A stretch of DNA of 64,000 nt. Origin: Actinomycetota bacterium. Its GTDB lineage: Bacteria > Actinomycetota > Acidimicrobiia > IMCC26256 > PALSA-610. The DNA lies in contig SXJP01000040.1 of the NCBI GenBank assembly GCA_005779395.1, forward strand, positions 25,006-89,005. Direction: 5' to 3'. The position numbers and the translations under genes were made by a program. The notes below the pieces were generated by a model, which saw only the letters and a list, made by a program, of their open reading frames with translations, did no database searches and had not been told where the DNA came from. This document shows, one piece after another, positions 35,562 to 43,764 of the stretch. Numbering within the stretch: the first letter of the stretch is position 1; each line of letters begins with the position of its first letter.

Positions 35562-36577
35562 GTCCACATTTGCTTCGTCGAGCATTCCGACTCATTGGAG
35601 TTGCGAGCCTGCTTACGGGAGCGACGCTCGTACTGGCTTCCTCGTCAGCGAGCGCTCACAACACTGTTGGTTCCCCGGGTGCGAATTTTCGGGCAGAGAT
35701 CCGGGGCGTCGCCCCAGCGGTCGCTGACCTTACTGTCAAGATCACTGACCTCGGCCAACACGTCGAGGTCACTTCCACATTGCACACCGTGATCGTGCTC
35801 GGATACGACGGTGAGCCGTATCTCCGCATCGACGACAGAGGCGTATCTGAGAATGTGTTCTCCCCATCAAGCTTCTTGAACCGCACGTCGACTCCGGCCC
35901 ACCTTGCTCCCGATGAATTCGATGCAACGGCTGAGCCATCGTGGAACAGACGCACCGAGACACGAGTCGCTTCGTGGCACGACCACCGCATCCATCCGAT
36001 GGCATCAGGCAGTTCGCTCGACCACCTTGGCCACGCGATGAGTTTCGTTTGGAGACTCGAACTGCTCGTCGATGGACAACCCGTCACCGTCAACGGAACT
36101 ACGCGCCTCCTCACGGCACCTTCATTGCTGCCGTCGATTCTCGTGACACTCGGTGCTGCTGGTTTAACCCTCGCACTCCTAAGAAGGTTTCCGCGCATTG
36201 CAGCCACGACGCTCGGCATCGGGACAATTGGCGTTGCCGTAGCAATCTCGTTTGCCCGCTGGCACGCATCGACCGCCACTACAGAATCACAGGCAGTAGG
36301 TGGAATCGGACCGCTGATCGCCACAACACTCCTGGCTATAGCGATCTTCAAGACGGTGCGTCGAGGCCCGCGCGCCGCAGCGCCCTTTCTGCTGTTCGCG
36401 TTCGGCGCCACGACGATCACGGTCGGTTTCGCCTTGGCGGAGTGGCTGTTCTACGCGGAATTGCCAGCAACCGGACCTGCGATGCTCTGGCGCCTATTGG
36501 TCGCTACGGTCATCGGAGTTGGTAGCGGTGGCGTTCTAATTAGCGCGATGTGGCTTCGGTCGAAACCTACCAACTAG
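35558..36577 (+). CDS. Secreted/membrane protein with WHDHR motif, unknown function
   Basis: 339 residues from GTG. A signal peptide (about 1-34, ASAHN cleavage region) precedes an extracytoplasmic beta-rich domain (about 35-190) with GYDGEPYL, SSFLN and SWHDHRIHPM segments, then about five helices. This architecture is widespread in actinobacteria; the His-rich motif might bind copper or another metal, but this is inference. It begins inside the stop codon of the 52-residue ORF. Confidence 0.85.
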   Translation: MSPHLLRRAFRLIGVASLLTGATLVLASSSASAHNTVGSPGANFRAEIRGVAPAVADLTVKITDLGQHVEVTSTLHTVIVLGYDGEPYLRIDDRGVSENVFSPSSFLNRTSTPAHLAPDEFDATAEPSWNRRTETRVASWHDHRIHPMASGSSLDHLGHAMSFVWRLELLVDGQPVTVNGTTRLLTAPSLLPSILVTLGAAGLTLALLRRFPRIAATTLGIGTIGVAVAISFARWHASTATTESQAVGGIGPLIATTLLAIAIFKTVRRGPRAAAPFLLFAFGATTITVGFALAEWLFYAELPATGPAMLWRLLVATVIGVGSGGVLISAMWLRSKPTN

Positions 36578-37089
36578 TGAGCATCCGCAGCTTTTTCCGC
36601 TGCGATCCGTCGCTCTAGATATGTAGACATGTATCCGCGATAACGATCCTGCAATTCGGGAATCCGCCAATCGCCACCGGTTACGAGCCGTCGACATTGT
36701 GGCGCTCCGCACTCACAAACGAATTCGTCGTAGTCGTCGGTATCGGTCATGGCATAGTCAAAACAGATCTCTTCGCCTACCGAAATCTCGGTCATGGCAA
36801 CCAACAGAATGTTGCCTACAACTCCAGCGTTTGGAGCGCAGCAATGGTTCGCGAAATCTGCAGGGTCAGGATCGACCGAGCCGACCATGAAGAGATTCTC
36901 ATCGATTTGCAGAGCGTGGGTTCTGCGGTGCTCCGACTCAGCGTTGAAATCCTCGCGCCCCATGATTTCGCCGCCCCATGCAGCAACCGTCTCGCCGGCT
37001 GCAATTACTTCGGTCGCGAATAGGCCGATGCCTTTACGCCCAGCGTCTTGTACTACAGCCTTAGGGTTCAGGTACGAGGACCGATTCAT
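36574..37089 (-). CDS. SET-domain protein (putative lysine methyltransferase)
   Basis: 171 residues that form a near-complete SET domain: GIGLFATEVIAAGETVAAWGGEIM (SAM-binding start), NHCCAPNAG (NHxCxPN) and the catalytic EEICFDYAMTD (GEEI-FDY). A post-SET-like Cys motif follows (CECGAPQCR). Start at ATG 37089 has a GAGGTG site upstream. Bacterial SET proteins modify protein lysines; a target is not predictable here. Convergent with the membrane protein (4 nt overlap) and divergent from map. Confidence 0.9.
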   Translation of the reverse strand: MNRSSYLNPKAVVQDAGRKGIGLFATEVIAAGETVAAWGGEIMGREDFNAESEHRRTHALQIDENLFMVGSVDPDPADFANHCCAPNAGVVGNILLVAMTEISVGEEICFDYAMTDTDDYDEFVCECGAPQCRRLVTGGDWRIPELQDRYRGYMSTYLERRIAAEKAADAH

Positions 37090-37221
37090 TGGTAACACCT
37101 CTGTAACTAAATACCAACATTCGGCCGTCTCCGCCACGGCACAGGGTTTCCAACGATAGTGGCCGTAACCTAGAAAAGTTGAAACGATCAATCTTGCAAA
37201 ACAGAAAAACGTGAGTAACGA

Positions 37222-38163
37222 ATGACCCGTCGCACCCCGAAACGAACCGTCCAGAGCCGCACGGCACGCACGAGTGATGCGATGCCCGCAATGCGAGTAC
37301 GCCCAGGCAGAATCTCCCCAGAACGCACAGTTCCTGCAGGAATCCAAAGACCTCCATATGCAATGAGCCCTGGCGCGCTTAGGAGCGCTATTCGGCCGGG
37401 AGATTTCAAAGATCGTATGAGGGCCGCCAGCCAAGCAGCTCGTGCCGTCCTAGACGAAGTAGGAGCCGCTGTCGCGCCTGGCATCACAACCGACCAACTC
37501 GACCAGATAGCCCACGACGGCTATATCGCCCGCGGGGGTTACCCAAGCACTTTGCGCTACCGCGGATATCCGAAATCGCTGTGTACATCGATCAACGAAG
37601 TGATCTGCCACGGGATACCAGACGACCGTGCACTCGTGGAAGGCGACATCGTGAACGTTGATGTCACGATCTATCTCGATGGGGTGCACGGCGACTGCAG
37701 CGCAACGTTCGCAGTTGGCGAGATTGACGACCACAGCGCCGAACTAGTTCGTGTAACTCACGAATGTTTGTGGCGAGCCATCAAGACGGTTCGTGCAGGT
37801 GTCGCAGTAAACGAAATTGGCCGAGCAATCCAAACCCACGCCGAAGCACACGAGTTCAGCGTCGTTCGCACTTTTGTCGGTCATGGGATCGGGCACGAGT
37901 TTCATACCTCCCCGTCGGTACCTCACTATTTCGATCCTCGACTCTCCGAAACAATCGTCGCTGGGAGCACGTTCACTATCGAGCCAATGATCAACATGGG
38001 AGGATGGCAGGTCGGACCGATCTGGCCTGACGGATGGACGGCCCCAACTCTTGACGGATCGCGTAGCGCGCAGTTCGAACACACTCTGCTAGCTACCGAA
38101 ACCGGAGTCGAAGTACTCACGGCGCTCCCCGATGAAGTCAATCAATGGATCGACTCACCGTAG
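37222..38163 (+). CDS. map: Type I methionine aminopeptidase with N-terminal extension
   Basis: Removes the initiator methionine. 313 residues, with the metal ligands in VDVTIYLDGVHGDCSATF (two Asp), GHGIGHEFH (His), FTIEPMI (Glu) and QFEHTLL (Glu). The ~60-residue Pro/Arg-rich N-terminal extension (VRPGRISPERTVPAGIQRPPY) is like mycobacterial MapB (long form). ATG 37282 is an alternative start. Confidence 0.95.
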   Translation: MTRRTPKRTVQSRTARTSDAMPAMRVRPGRISPERTVPAGIQRPPYAMSPGALRSAIRPGDFKDRMRAASQAARAVLDEVGAAVAPGITTDQLDQIAHDGYIARGGYPSTLRYRGYPKSLCTSINEVICHGIPDDRALVEGDIVNVDVTIYLDGVHGDCSATFAVGEIDDHSAELVRVTHECLWRAIKTVRAGVAVNEIGRAIQTHAEAHEFSVVRTFVGHGIGHEFHTSPSVPHYFDPRLSETIVAGSTFTIEPMINMGGWQVGPIWPDGWTAPTLDGSRSAQFEHTLLATETGVEVLTALPDEVNQWIDSP

Positions 38164-38200
38164 AGTGACCGACATCCCGAACGCTCAAGCATCCAACACC

Positions 38201-38974
38201 ATGAACTCAACGACAGGTCCAGCACTCGTTGCCAACTACCTGAGCTTTAGCTTTGACGCGACCCCTGTTCTCGACAACGTCAACTTCACAGTCAATCGTG
38301 GCGAGTTCGTAGCCCTCGTAGGACCAAACGGTTCGGGGAAATCAACGCTCATTCGCATTCTCGTTGGTCTGCTTCGCGCTTCATCTGGGACCGTTGAGGT
38401 TCTCGGATGCGAGCCGCGAATGTTGCGCGAAAGATGGCGTATCGGATATGTGCCGCAACGCCCCGCCCTGACTGGCGACCTCCCTGCGACTGTTGAAGAA
38501 GTCATCCAGGCAGGCAGACTCGCTCGGCGCGGCTGGTGGAAAACATTCCGACAGGCCGACCACGACGCTGTCGATCACGCGCTGGCGGCAGTCGCACTCA
38601 CAGACCTTCGAAAGCGGCCCGTTACGCAATTGTCTGGTGGCGAACAACAACGCGTCATGATTGCAAAAGCCCTTGCTGGCGAACCTGACTTGCTCGTTTT
38701 AGATGAACCAATCGCTGGGGTCGACAAAGAGGCTCAGCGACAGTTCCGCGACTCTGTGGTCCATTTGGTTGCCCACCACCAAGCGACCGTGCTGCTCGTG
38801 AGCCACGAATTAGGGGCGGTTGCCGCCGACCTCGATCGCGTCATCGTGCTGAAACGTTCAGTCATTTTCGACGGCACTCCTGCGGAACTCACATCGCGTG
38901 GCGTGAGCCTCGGCATTCATCACGACGACCTACCGCTGTGGCTCGAAGACCTAGAAGTGCCGGGTGCCACATGA
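38201..38974 (+). CDS. znuC: Zinc/manganese-type ABC transporter ATP-binding protein
   Basis: ATPase of the ZnuC/MntB family. Walker A GPNGSGKST, signature LSGGEQQRVMIAKAL and Walker B LLVLDEPIAGVD with the switch histidine (LLVSHELG) are intact. GTG 38165, right after the map stop, is an alternative start; neither candidate has a good ribosome site. It overlaps the permease gene by 4 nt. Confidence 0.92.
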   Translation: MNSTTGPALVANYLSFSFDATPVLDNVNFTVNRGEFVALVGPNGSGKSTLIRILVGLLRASSGTVEVLGCEPRMLRERWRIGYVPQRPALTGDLPATVEEVIQAGRLARRGWWKTFRQADHDAVDHALAAVALTDLRKRPVTQLSGGEQQRVMIAKALAGEPDLLVLDEPIAGVDKEAQRQFRDSVVHLVAHHQATVLLVSHELGAVAADLDRVIVLKRSVIFDGTPAELTSRGVSLGIHHDDLPLWLEDLEVPGAT

Positions 38975-39810
38975 TGCCGTGGCCGTTCGAACTCGATTTC
39001 ATGCAGCGGGCACTCATTGCTGGTCTCGCGATCGGCATTGCCGCGCCGCTAGTCGGCACGTTTCTTGTGCAACGGCGCATGGCATTGTTTGGCGATGGAA
39101 TTGGGCACGCTGCCTTTGCTGGCGTTGGTGCCGGGCTACTGCTAGATGTGTGGCCAACCTGGACAGCGCTTGCAGTAGCGGTTGGTGGCGCGCTCATAGT
39201 CGAATGGCTTCGCAGCCATGGCCGTGCCACGAGTGACCTCGCGCTAGCTCTCTTGTTCTACAGCGGACTCGCTCTTGGCAGCATTCTCCTAGCCAAGTCG
39301 GGCTCGAGCTCGATCGGACGCGACCAGTACTTATTTGGATCTGTTCTTACCGCCAACGCCAACGACGTTCGTACTGTTGTGCTGTTAGCAATAACGATTG
39401 TTCTGATAGTCGCCGTCGCCGCTCGTGCCCTGTTTGCTGTCGTCCTCGATGAGGAAACTGCAAGGGTCAATGGGCTTCCGGTTGACCGTCTCAACCTGTT
39501 GCTTGCCGCGCTGACCGCGGTCACTGTTGTCGCTGCTATAGATGTTGTCGGCACGTTGCTTGTAGCTGCGCTCATGGTTCTCCCAGTGGCGACTAGTCGT
39601 TTGCTCGCAACGTCGTTTCGCCGGACCTTGTTACTTGCCTCAGTTGGCGGCGCTGTCAGCGTCATCGCTGGCCTCAGCGCATCACGCGGTTTCGACCTAG
39701 CGCCAGGCGGTTCGATTGTGCTTTTCGCGGTTGCTCTTTTCGTCGTCGTAAGCCTCGTTCGCGGTGTCCGCACCGCCCCGGCAAGCAACGAACACACTCA
39801 CCAGCACTGA
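38971..39810 (+). CDS. znuB: Zinc/manganese-type ABC transporter permease
   Basis: 279 residues, about eight helices, family ABC-3. The sequence (FMQRALIAGLAIGIAAPLVGTFLVQRRMALFGDGIGHAAFAGVG) is characteristic of ZnuB/MntC permeases. It overlaps the ATPase stop as ATGA and ends with a His-rich tail (NEHTHQH) that could touch metal. No substrate-binding ZnuA or Zur is adjacent, so the metal is inferred from the family. Confidence 0.92.
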   Translation: MMPWPFELDFMQRALIAGLAIGIAAPLVGTFLVQRRMALFGDGIGHAAFAGVGAGLLLDVWPTWTALAVAVGGALIVEWLRSHGRATSDLALALLFYSGLALGSILLAKSGSSSIGRDQYLFGSVLTANANDVRTVVLLAITIVLIVAVAARALFAVVLDEETARVNGLPVDRLNLLLAALTAVTVVAAIDVVGTLLVAALMVLPVATSRLLATSFRRTLLLASVGGAVSVIAGLSASRGFDLAPGGSIVLFAVALFVVVSLVRGVRTAPASNEHTHQH

Positions 39811-39855
39811 GCACAGCGAGCAGACTCTGCCTCGCACTAACTACTGTGCGCAATT

Positions 39856-40623
39856 GTGCGAATGGTCGGCGAGCGTGCCCTAGTTACCGGATCAACGTCA
39901 GGCATCGGTCGTGCTTTAGCGATTCGTTTCGCTCGAGAGGGTGCCGCTGTCTGCGTTGCTGGTCGGGACCATGAACGTGGCGATGCCGTAGTAGCCGAAA
40001 TTTTGGCGTCAGGAGGCGCGGCCTGTTTTTTTGGCGCTGACCTAACGGATGAACGCGAATGTTCGAGCCTCGTCGCGTCAGCCAGCGCCGCACTTGGCGG
40101 TCTTACCGTATTGGTCAACAATGCAGCTAGTAGTTCCCGTGACGACGCCGCTGTTGCCGATCTAGCTACCGAAGTCTGGGAGGCTGTAATTCGCGCCAAT
40201 CTGACTGCGCCGTTTTGGTTGTGTCGCAGTGCTATTGGCGAGATGACTAACGCTGGCCACGGATCGATCATCAACATTTCGACGCGCCAAGCTGAGCGCG
40301 CGAGCAAGAACTTCACGGCGTACGTCGCGAGCAAAGCGGGCCTCAATGGTCTGACCCGCGCAATCGCGGTTGATTATGCAGATCGGAATATCCGCTGCAA
40401 CACCATTAGTCCGGGCTTCATCCTTAACGACAGCCGTGACGCCGACATGGACGCAACGAGGTCTGCACGCTACGAAGCGATGCATCTCACGCGGTTAGGT
40501 GTTGCCGACGACGTCGCAAGTGCTGCTGTTTACTTCGCGTGCAGCGAGTCTGAGTTTGTTACTGGCACCAACCTGCAACTCGATGGCGGGAGTTCAATCG
40601 CCCGCGGTCTTACCCTCGGATAG
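39856..40623 (+). CDS. SDR-family oxidoreductase
   Basis: 255-residue classical short-chain dehydrogenase: TGSTSGIG cofactor motif, NNA, catalytic Ser (NISTRQ) and YVASK. The substrate is unknown. It starts at GTG 39856 (or ATG 39862). The TIM-barrel gene follows 13 nt later, and a second SDR is convergent with that gene, suggesting a small carbohydrate or polyol catabolic set. Confidence 0.9.
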   Translation: MRMVGERALVTGSTSGIGRALAIRFAREGAAVCVAGRDHERGDAVVAEILASGGAACFFGADLTDERECSSLVASASAALGGLTVLVNNAASSSRDDAAVADLATEVWEAVIRANLTAPFWLCRSAIGEMTNAGHGSIINISTRQAERASKNFTAYVASKAGLNGLTRAIAVDYADRNIRCNTISPGFILNDSRDADMDATRSARYEAMHLTRLGVADDVASAAVYFACSESEFVTGTNLQLDGGSSIARGLTLG

Positions 40624-40636
40624 GGCGGGCCACATC

Positions 40637-41455
40637 GTGAACGCAATTTCCGTAAGCGCAATCTGCACGTTCGGCCTTTCTCTCGAAGACGACATCGCCT
40701 TTTGGCGCCGACATGGCATCACAAATGTTGGTGTTTCTATTGCGAAGATCGAGCGCGAGGGCTGGAGTAAAGGCGTCGACCTTGTGCGTTGCGCTCAGCG
40801 CGATGCTGGTCTTCAGGTAGGCAACCTGATCGGTCTCGGACCGTTTCACCTTGCTGATCGAGCGCAGTGGACGACTCAGCGCGAACGGCTCTTGCGGTCT
40901 CTCGACGCTGCCGAAGGTTTCGACGCTGGCTGCATAGTTGTCACTACGGGTCCAGCCGGACCACTCTGTTGGGAAGATGCCGCCGACGCGCTCTACGAGG
41001 CCATGGAGCCCGTGATAGACGAAGCCCGGCGGCGCGGAATTGTTATTGCGCTAGAACACACGAACTCGTTGCGAGTTGACGTTGGCTTCATACACACGTT
41101 GCGCGACGCGATCGACTTGGCGCGGCGACTAGAGCTAGGCGTTTGCATGGAAATCAATGCTTGCTGGGCCGAGCGAGACCTCGCAAGCACAGTCAAGAAC
41201 GGCATCGATGTAATCGAACTCGTGCAGGTTTCCGACTTCGCTGTCGGCACACTTTCGACGCCGAACAGGTTGGTTCCTGGCGATGGCGACATCCCACTCG
41301 ATCGAATTCTCACCAACGTGATTGCTGCCGGTTACGCAGGCGCGTTCGACCTCGAGTTAATAGGTCCGCGTATCGACGACGAGGGCTACGAAATTGCGGT
41401 GCCACGCGCTATCGCGGCTCTATCTGAGATGCTCGATGAGATCAAGCCCACATGA
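40637..41455 (+). CDS. Sugar phosphate isomerase/epimerase-like TIM barrel protein
   Basis: 272 residues starting at GTG 40637. The AP endonuclease 2/xylose isomerase-like barrel is recognisable by IALEHTNSLR, MEINACW, VQVSDF and FDLELIGPRI, with acidic and His residues placed as metal ligands. Its SDR neighbours suggest work on a sugar or inositol derivative (inference). It overlaps the opposite SDR gene by 14 nt at the 3' ends. Confidence 0.87.
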   Translation: MNAISVSAICTFGLSLEDDIAFWRRHGITNVGVSIAKIEREGWSKGVDLVRCAQRDAGLQVGNLIGLGPFHLADRAQWTTQRERLLRSLDAAEGFDAGCIVVTTGPAGPLCWEDAADALYEAMEPVIDEARRRGIVIALEHTNSLRVDVGFIHTLRDAIDLARRLELGVCMEINACWAERDLASTVKNGIDVIELVQVSDFAVGTLSTPNRLVPGDGDIPLDRILTNVIAAGYAGAFDLELIGPRIDDEGYEIAVPRAIAALSEMLDEIKPT

Positions 41456-42263
41456 ACGCGCCACCGTCGGCCATGAAAGTATGACCCGTTAGGTACCTGC
41501 TCGCGTCGGAACACAAGAACCATGCGAGTGGACCAATATCCCATTCGGGGTCGCCTTGCCTGCGCATCGGACAATTTTCGATGAACTGCCGGTAGCCCTC
41601 GCTCTGCTTTGCTGAGTCGCCTTTGTGTGTCGCTGCTGCTGGCGCGATCGCGTTCACGACAATTCCGTCCATTGCCCACTCGCGCGCAGCCGTGCGAGTA
41701 AGTGCGCGGATCGCTTCCTTTGATGCTCCATAGGCAGCAAAGCCTGCGCCACCTGTTATGCCCATAGACGATGCAAAGTTGATGATGCGACCCCACTTCT
41801 GTTCAGCCATATGCGGATATACGGCTTGCATGGCCCACAGCGTTCCTTTAACTCCTGACTGAATGAATACGTCGATGTCGCTTTCGGTGACGCTCTTAAT
41901 TTCTGCGAGCGGCCGAAAAGTCTGAGCGTTGTTAATGAGGCCATCGACCCTGCCGAACCGTTCAATGGTTGCTGTGACCATTGCATCGATCTGGTCGCGT
42001 TCCATGATGTTCACAGCGACCCCGAGGCAGTCGGCGCCTAGCGCTTCAAGTTGCGCGACTGCAGATGCGAGAAGGTCCTGTTTCCATTCCGCGACCACGA
42101 CCTTGGCTCCTCCTTTAGCGAGGTGCAACGCCATGCCAAGTCCAATGCCCCGGCCAGACCCAGTAACGATGACGACCTTTCCAGCAACACTGTGCATGGC
42201 TCCTGCGTCCGTCGGCATGGCGAGCGGGTAATCGCCGTCGATATAAGTCCATGTTTCGTTCAA
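41442..42263 (-). CDS. SDR-family oxidoreductase
   Basis: 273 residues. Motifs are TGSGRGIGLGMA (cofactor), NNAQ, catalytic NFASSMG and YGASK. The start is TTG 42263: a strong GGAGG (42275-42271) lies exactly 7 nt upstream of it, and inside the longer frame that begins at ATG 42305. The protein therefore carries an unusual 30-residue leader (LNETWTYIDGDYPLAMPTDA) before the Rossmann fold. Substrate unknown. Confidence 0.88.
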   Translation of the reverse strand: MNETWTYIDGDYPLAMPTDAGAMHSVAGKVVIVTGSGRGIGLGMALHLAKGGAKVVVAEWKQDLLASAVAQLEALGADCLGVAVNIMERDQIDAMVTATIERFGRVDGLINNAQTFRPLAEIKSVTESDIDVFIQSGVKGTLWAMQAVYPHMAEQKWGRIINFASSMGITGGAGFAAYGASKEAIRALTRTAAREWAMDGIVVNAIAPAAATHKGDSAKQSEGYRQFIENCPMRRQGDPEWDIGPLAWFLCSDASRYLTGHTFMADGGAFMWA

Positions 42264-42400
42264 TGCAGTTCCTCCGAGCACCTCTAAACCTGACGCGCGT
42301 GTCACCTTAGCGATGCATGTACATGCCCCTCATCTTCCGTTTTGCTACTCGCTGTGGTTACTTAACTACTTACAGTGTGGACAACTTGTCCGTGGCGCGA

Positions 42401-42459
42401 TTCGGTCGCTAGTTTCTGCGAGTTGCTCGCCCTTTCGGGTCGAGATGATTAGCGACGAA
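42401..42459 (+). promoter_or_regulatory. Structured leader upstream of the transglycosylase-like gene
   Basis: Within the 347-nt gap 42264-42610, TTCGGTCGCTA (42401-42411) pairs with TAGCGACGAA (42450-42459) with one bulged G, enclosing hairpins GCGAG/CTCGC (42418-42430) and CCC/GGG (42430-42439). The result is a three-way-like leader. Rpf and cell-wall hydrolase genes of actinobacteria are often controlled by riboswitches, but I do not recognise a known one. The rest of the gap shows nothing I can name, apart from the signal peptide frame described for the gene. Confidence 0.35.
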
Positions 42460-42610
42460 AGAGCCGACTCTGTCACCTAGACCGACCCCGACAAATCAGA
42501 GCAGGTGGAGGCGAAAACTCGCTCTCTTCGTTGCTGTCGGCTCAATCATCGGCATTTGGCTTTGTCCCGTCACTGCTAGCGCGAACCCGAGCGATGACAT
42601 CAGTACAGCG

Positions 42611-43408
42611 ATGGCCGAAGCCGATCGCCTCGCCGAGAGATGGTTCGCCGCGCAAGAAGAAGCCGCAACGCTCGATGCGCGGATCGAAGAACTCGAAGTC
42701 GATCTAGAAAATCTACAAACAACAACTGTGGCTTCGCGAGACACGGCTCATCGCCTAGCTGTGAGTCTCTATCAGCGCGATATTCCGGTCCCAGTGGGGG
42801 AATTATTCGGCGGCACAGACGCCATGGATACTGCGCGACGGGCCGTAATCCTTGGACAAGTCAACGAAAGCGCAAGAGATGAGTTACAGATCTACACGAT
42901 TTCTGTTCGTGATGCTCGCGCTCGCCTCAAAGAAATCGAGCGGCAACGCGTAGAGCATGCGGCGGTTCTCGCACAATTGGACCGCGACCAAGTCGCAATG
43001 AAAAAGCAGTTGGCGGCGGCGCAACGCGCATATCGGGCTGAGCTCGCAGCACTAGCGGACGCGACCACGACTACCGCGGCGCCTAGCGAATCATCTGACG
43101 ACGCCCCAGCGACCGTTGATCCGCCACCCCCACCGCAACCGGGTGAATACGAGCATCGCAACGATCCGTTCTTGTCGTGCGTCCGGCAAAGAGAAAGCCA
43201 CGGGATATACACCGCAGTGAATCCTGCTGGTTACTACGGCGCATATCAGTTCGGGTCAAGTACATGGGACGTCACCGCATCGCACGCAGGCAGACCGGAA
43301 CTCATCGGAGTTCGGCCAGATACCGCATCTGTTTGGGACCAAGACGAACTCGCGTGGGTCTTGTACCAATGGCAGGGAATGGGTCCGTGGGGCGGTGGCT
43401 GCGGCTAA
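42611..43408 (+). CDS. Secreted transglycosylase-like protein with coiled coil
   Basis: From ATG 42611 the protein has a coiled coil (about 1-150), a Thr/Pro linker and a C-terminal lysozyme-like domain (PFLSCVRQRESHGIYTAVNP, YYGAYQFGSSTWD) with the resuscitation-factor/SLT-like glutamate (RESHG). The same frame is open upstream to 42450 and encodes RRKLALFVAVGSIIGIWLC and TASAN, a clear signal peptide, but contains no ATG, GTG or TTG. A GTG at 42505 is one base out of frame just before an AAAA run (42516-42519). So either a frameshift, a sequencing error or a non-standard start (CTG 42470) is involved. Confidence 0.85.
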   Translation: MAEADRLAERWFAAQEEAATLDARIEELEVDLENLQTTTVASRDTAHRLAVSLYQRDIPVPVGELFGGTDAMDTARRAVILGQVNESARDELQIYTISVRDARARLKEIERQRVEHAAVLAQLDRDQVAMKKQLAAAQRAYRAELAALADATTTTAAPSESSDDAPATVDPPPPPQPGEYEHRNDPFLSCVRQRESHGIYTAVNPAGYYGAYQFGSSTWDVTASHAGRPELIGVRPDTASVWDQDELAWVLYQWQGMGPWGGGCG

Positions 43409-43764
43409 CGAATCATGTAAGCCTTGCGCACGGTTGTGTGCACAACGCAAGTGCCTCGCCAGCCTTCCGCGAAAAACGCGACTACGTCTGGGCCAACCTC
43501 GATTACTTCACCGGACTCGTGGGTATAGGTAGCTGTGCCCGAAATGAAGTAACAAAACTCGTCGCTCGTTACATGGCAATCCCACGACCCTGGCGTGCAG
43601 GTCCAGATACCGCACTCGGATTCGTTGTGGGATCCACGATGAATCATTCGCCCGGCGGTCTTAGACAGCCCCTCGATAGGCGCTGCGACCGGACCCCAAT
43701 CAACTAGTTCCGTAACCGTTGAAGCGTCTTCTAGACGCGGCACACTCGAACTTGTTGCGGTCAT
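43405..43764 (-). CDS. Cupin-domain protein
   Basis: 119 residues of the Cupin_3 (ethanolamine-utilisation/(S)-ureidoglycine-like) type: ECGIWTCTPGSWDCHVTSDEFCYFISGTATY and DVVAFFAEGWRGTCVVHTTVRKAYMI. It is the last gene of the polyamine-transport operon, overlapping the glycosyltransferase by 4 nt, and may act on the same small molecule (inference). No clear metal triad of a catalytic type; an enzyme or a binding protein are both possible. Confidence 0.87.
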   Translation of the reverse strand: MTATSSSVPRLEDASTVTELVDWGPVAAPIEGLSKTAGRMIHRGSHNESECGIWTCTPGSWDCHVTSDEFCYFISGTATYTHESGEVIEVGPDVVAFFAEGWRGTCVVHTTVRKAYMIR

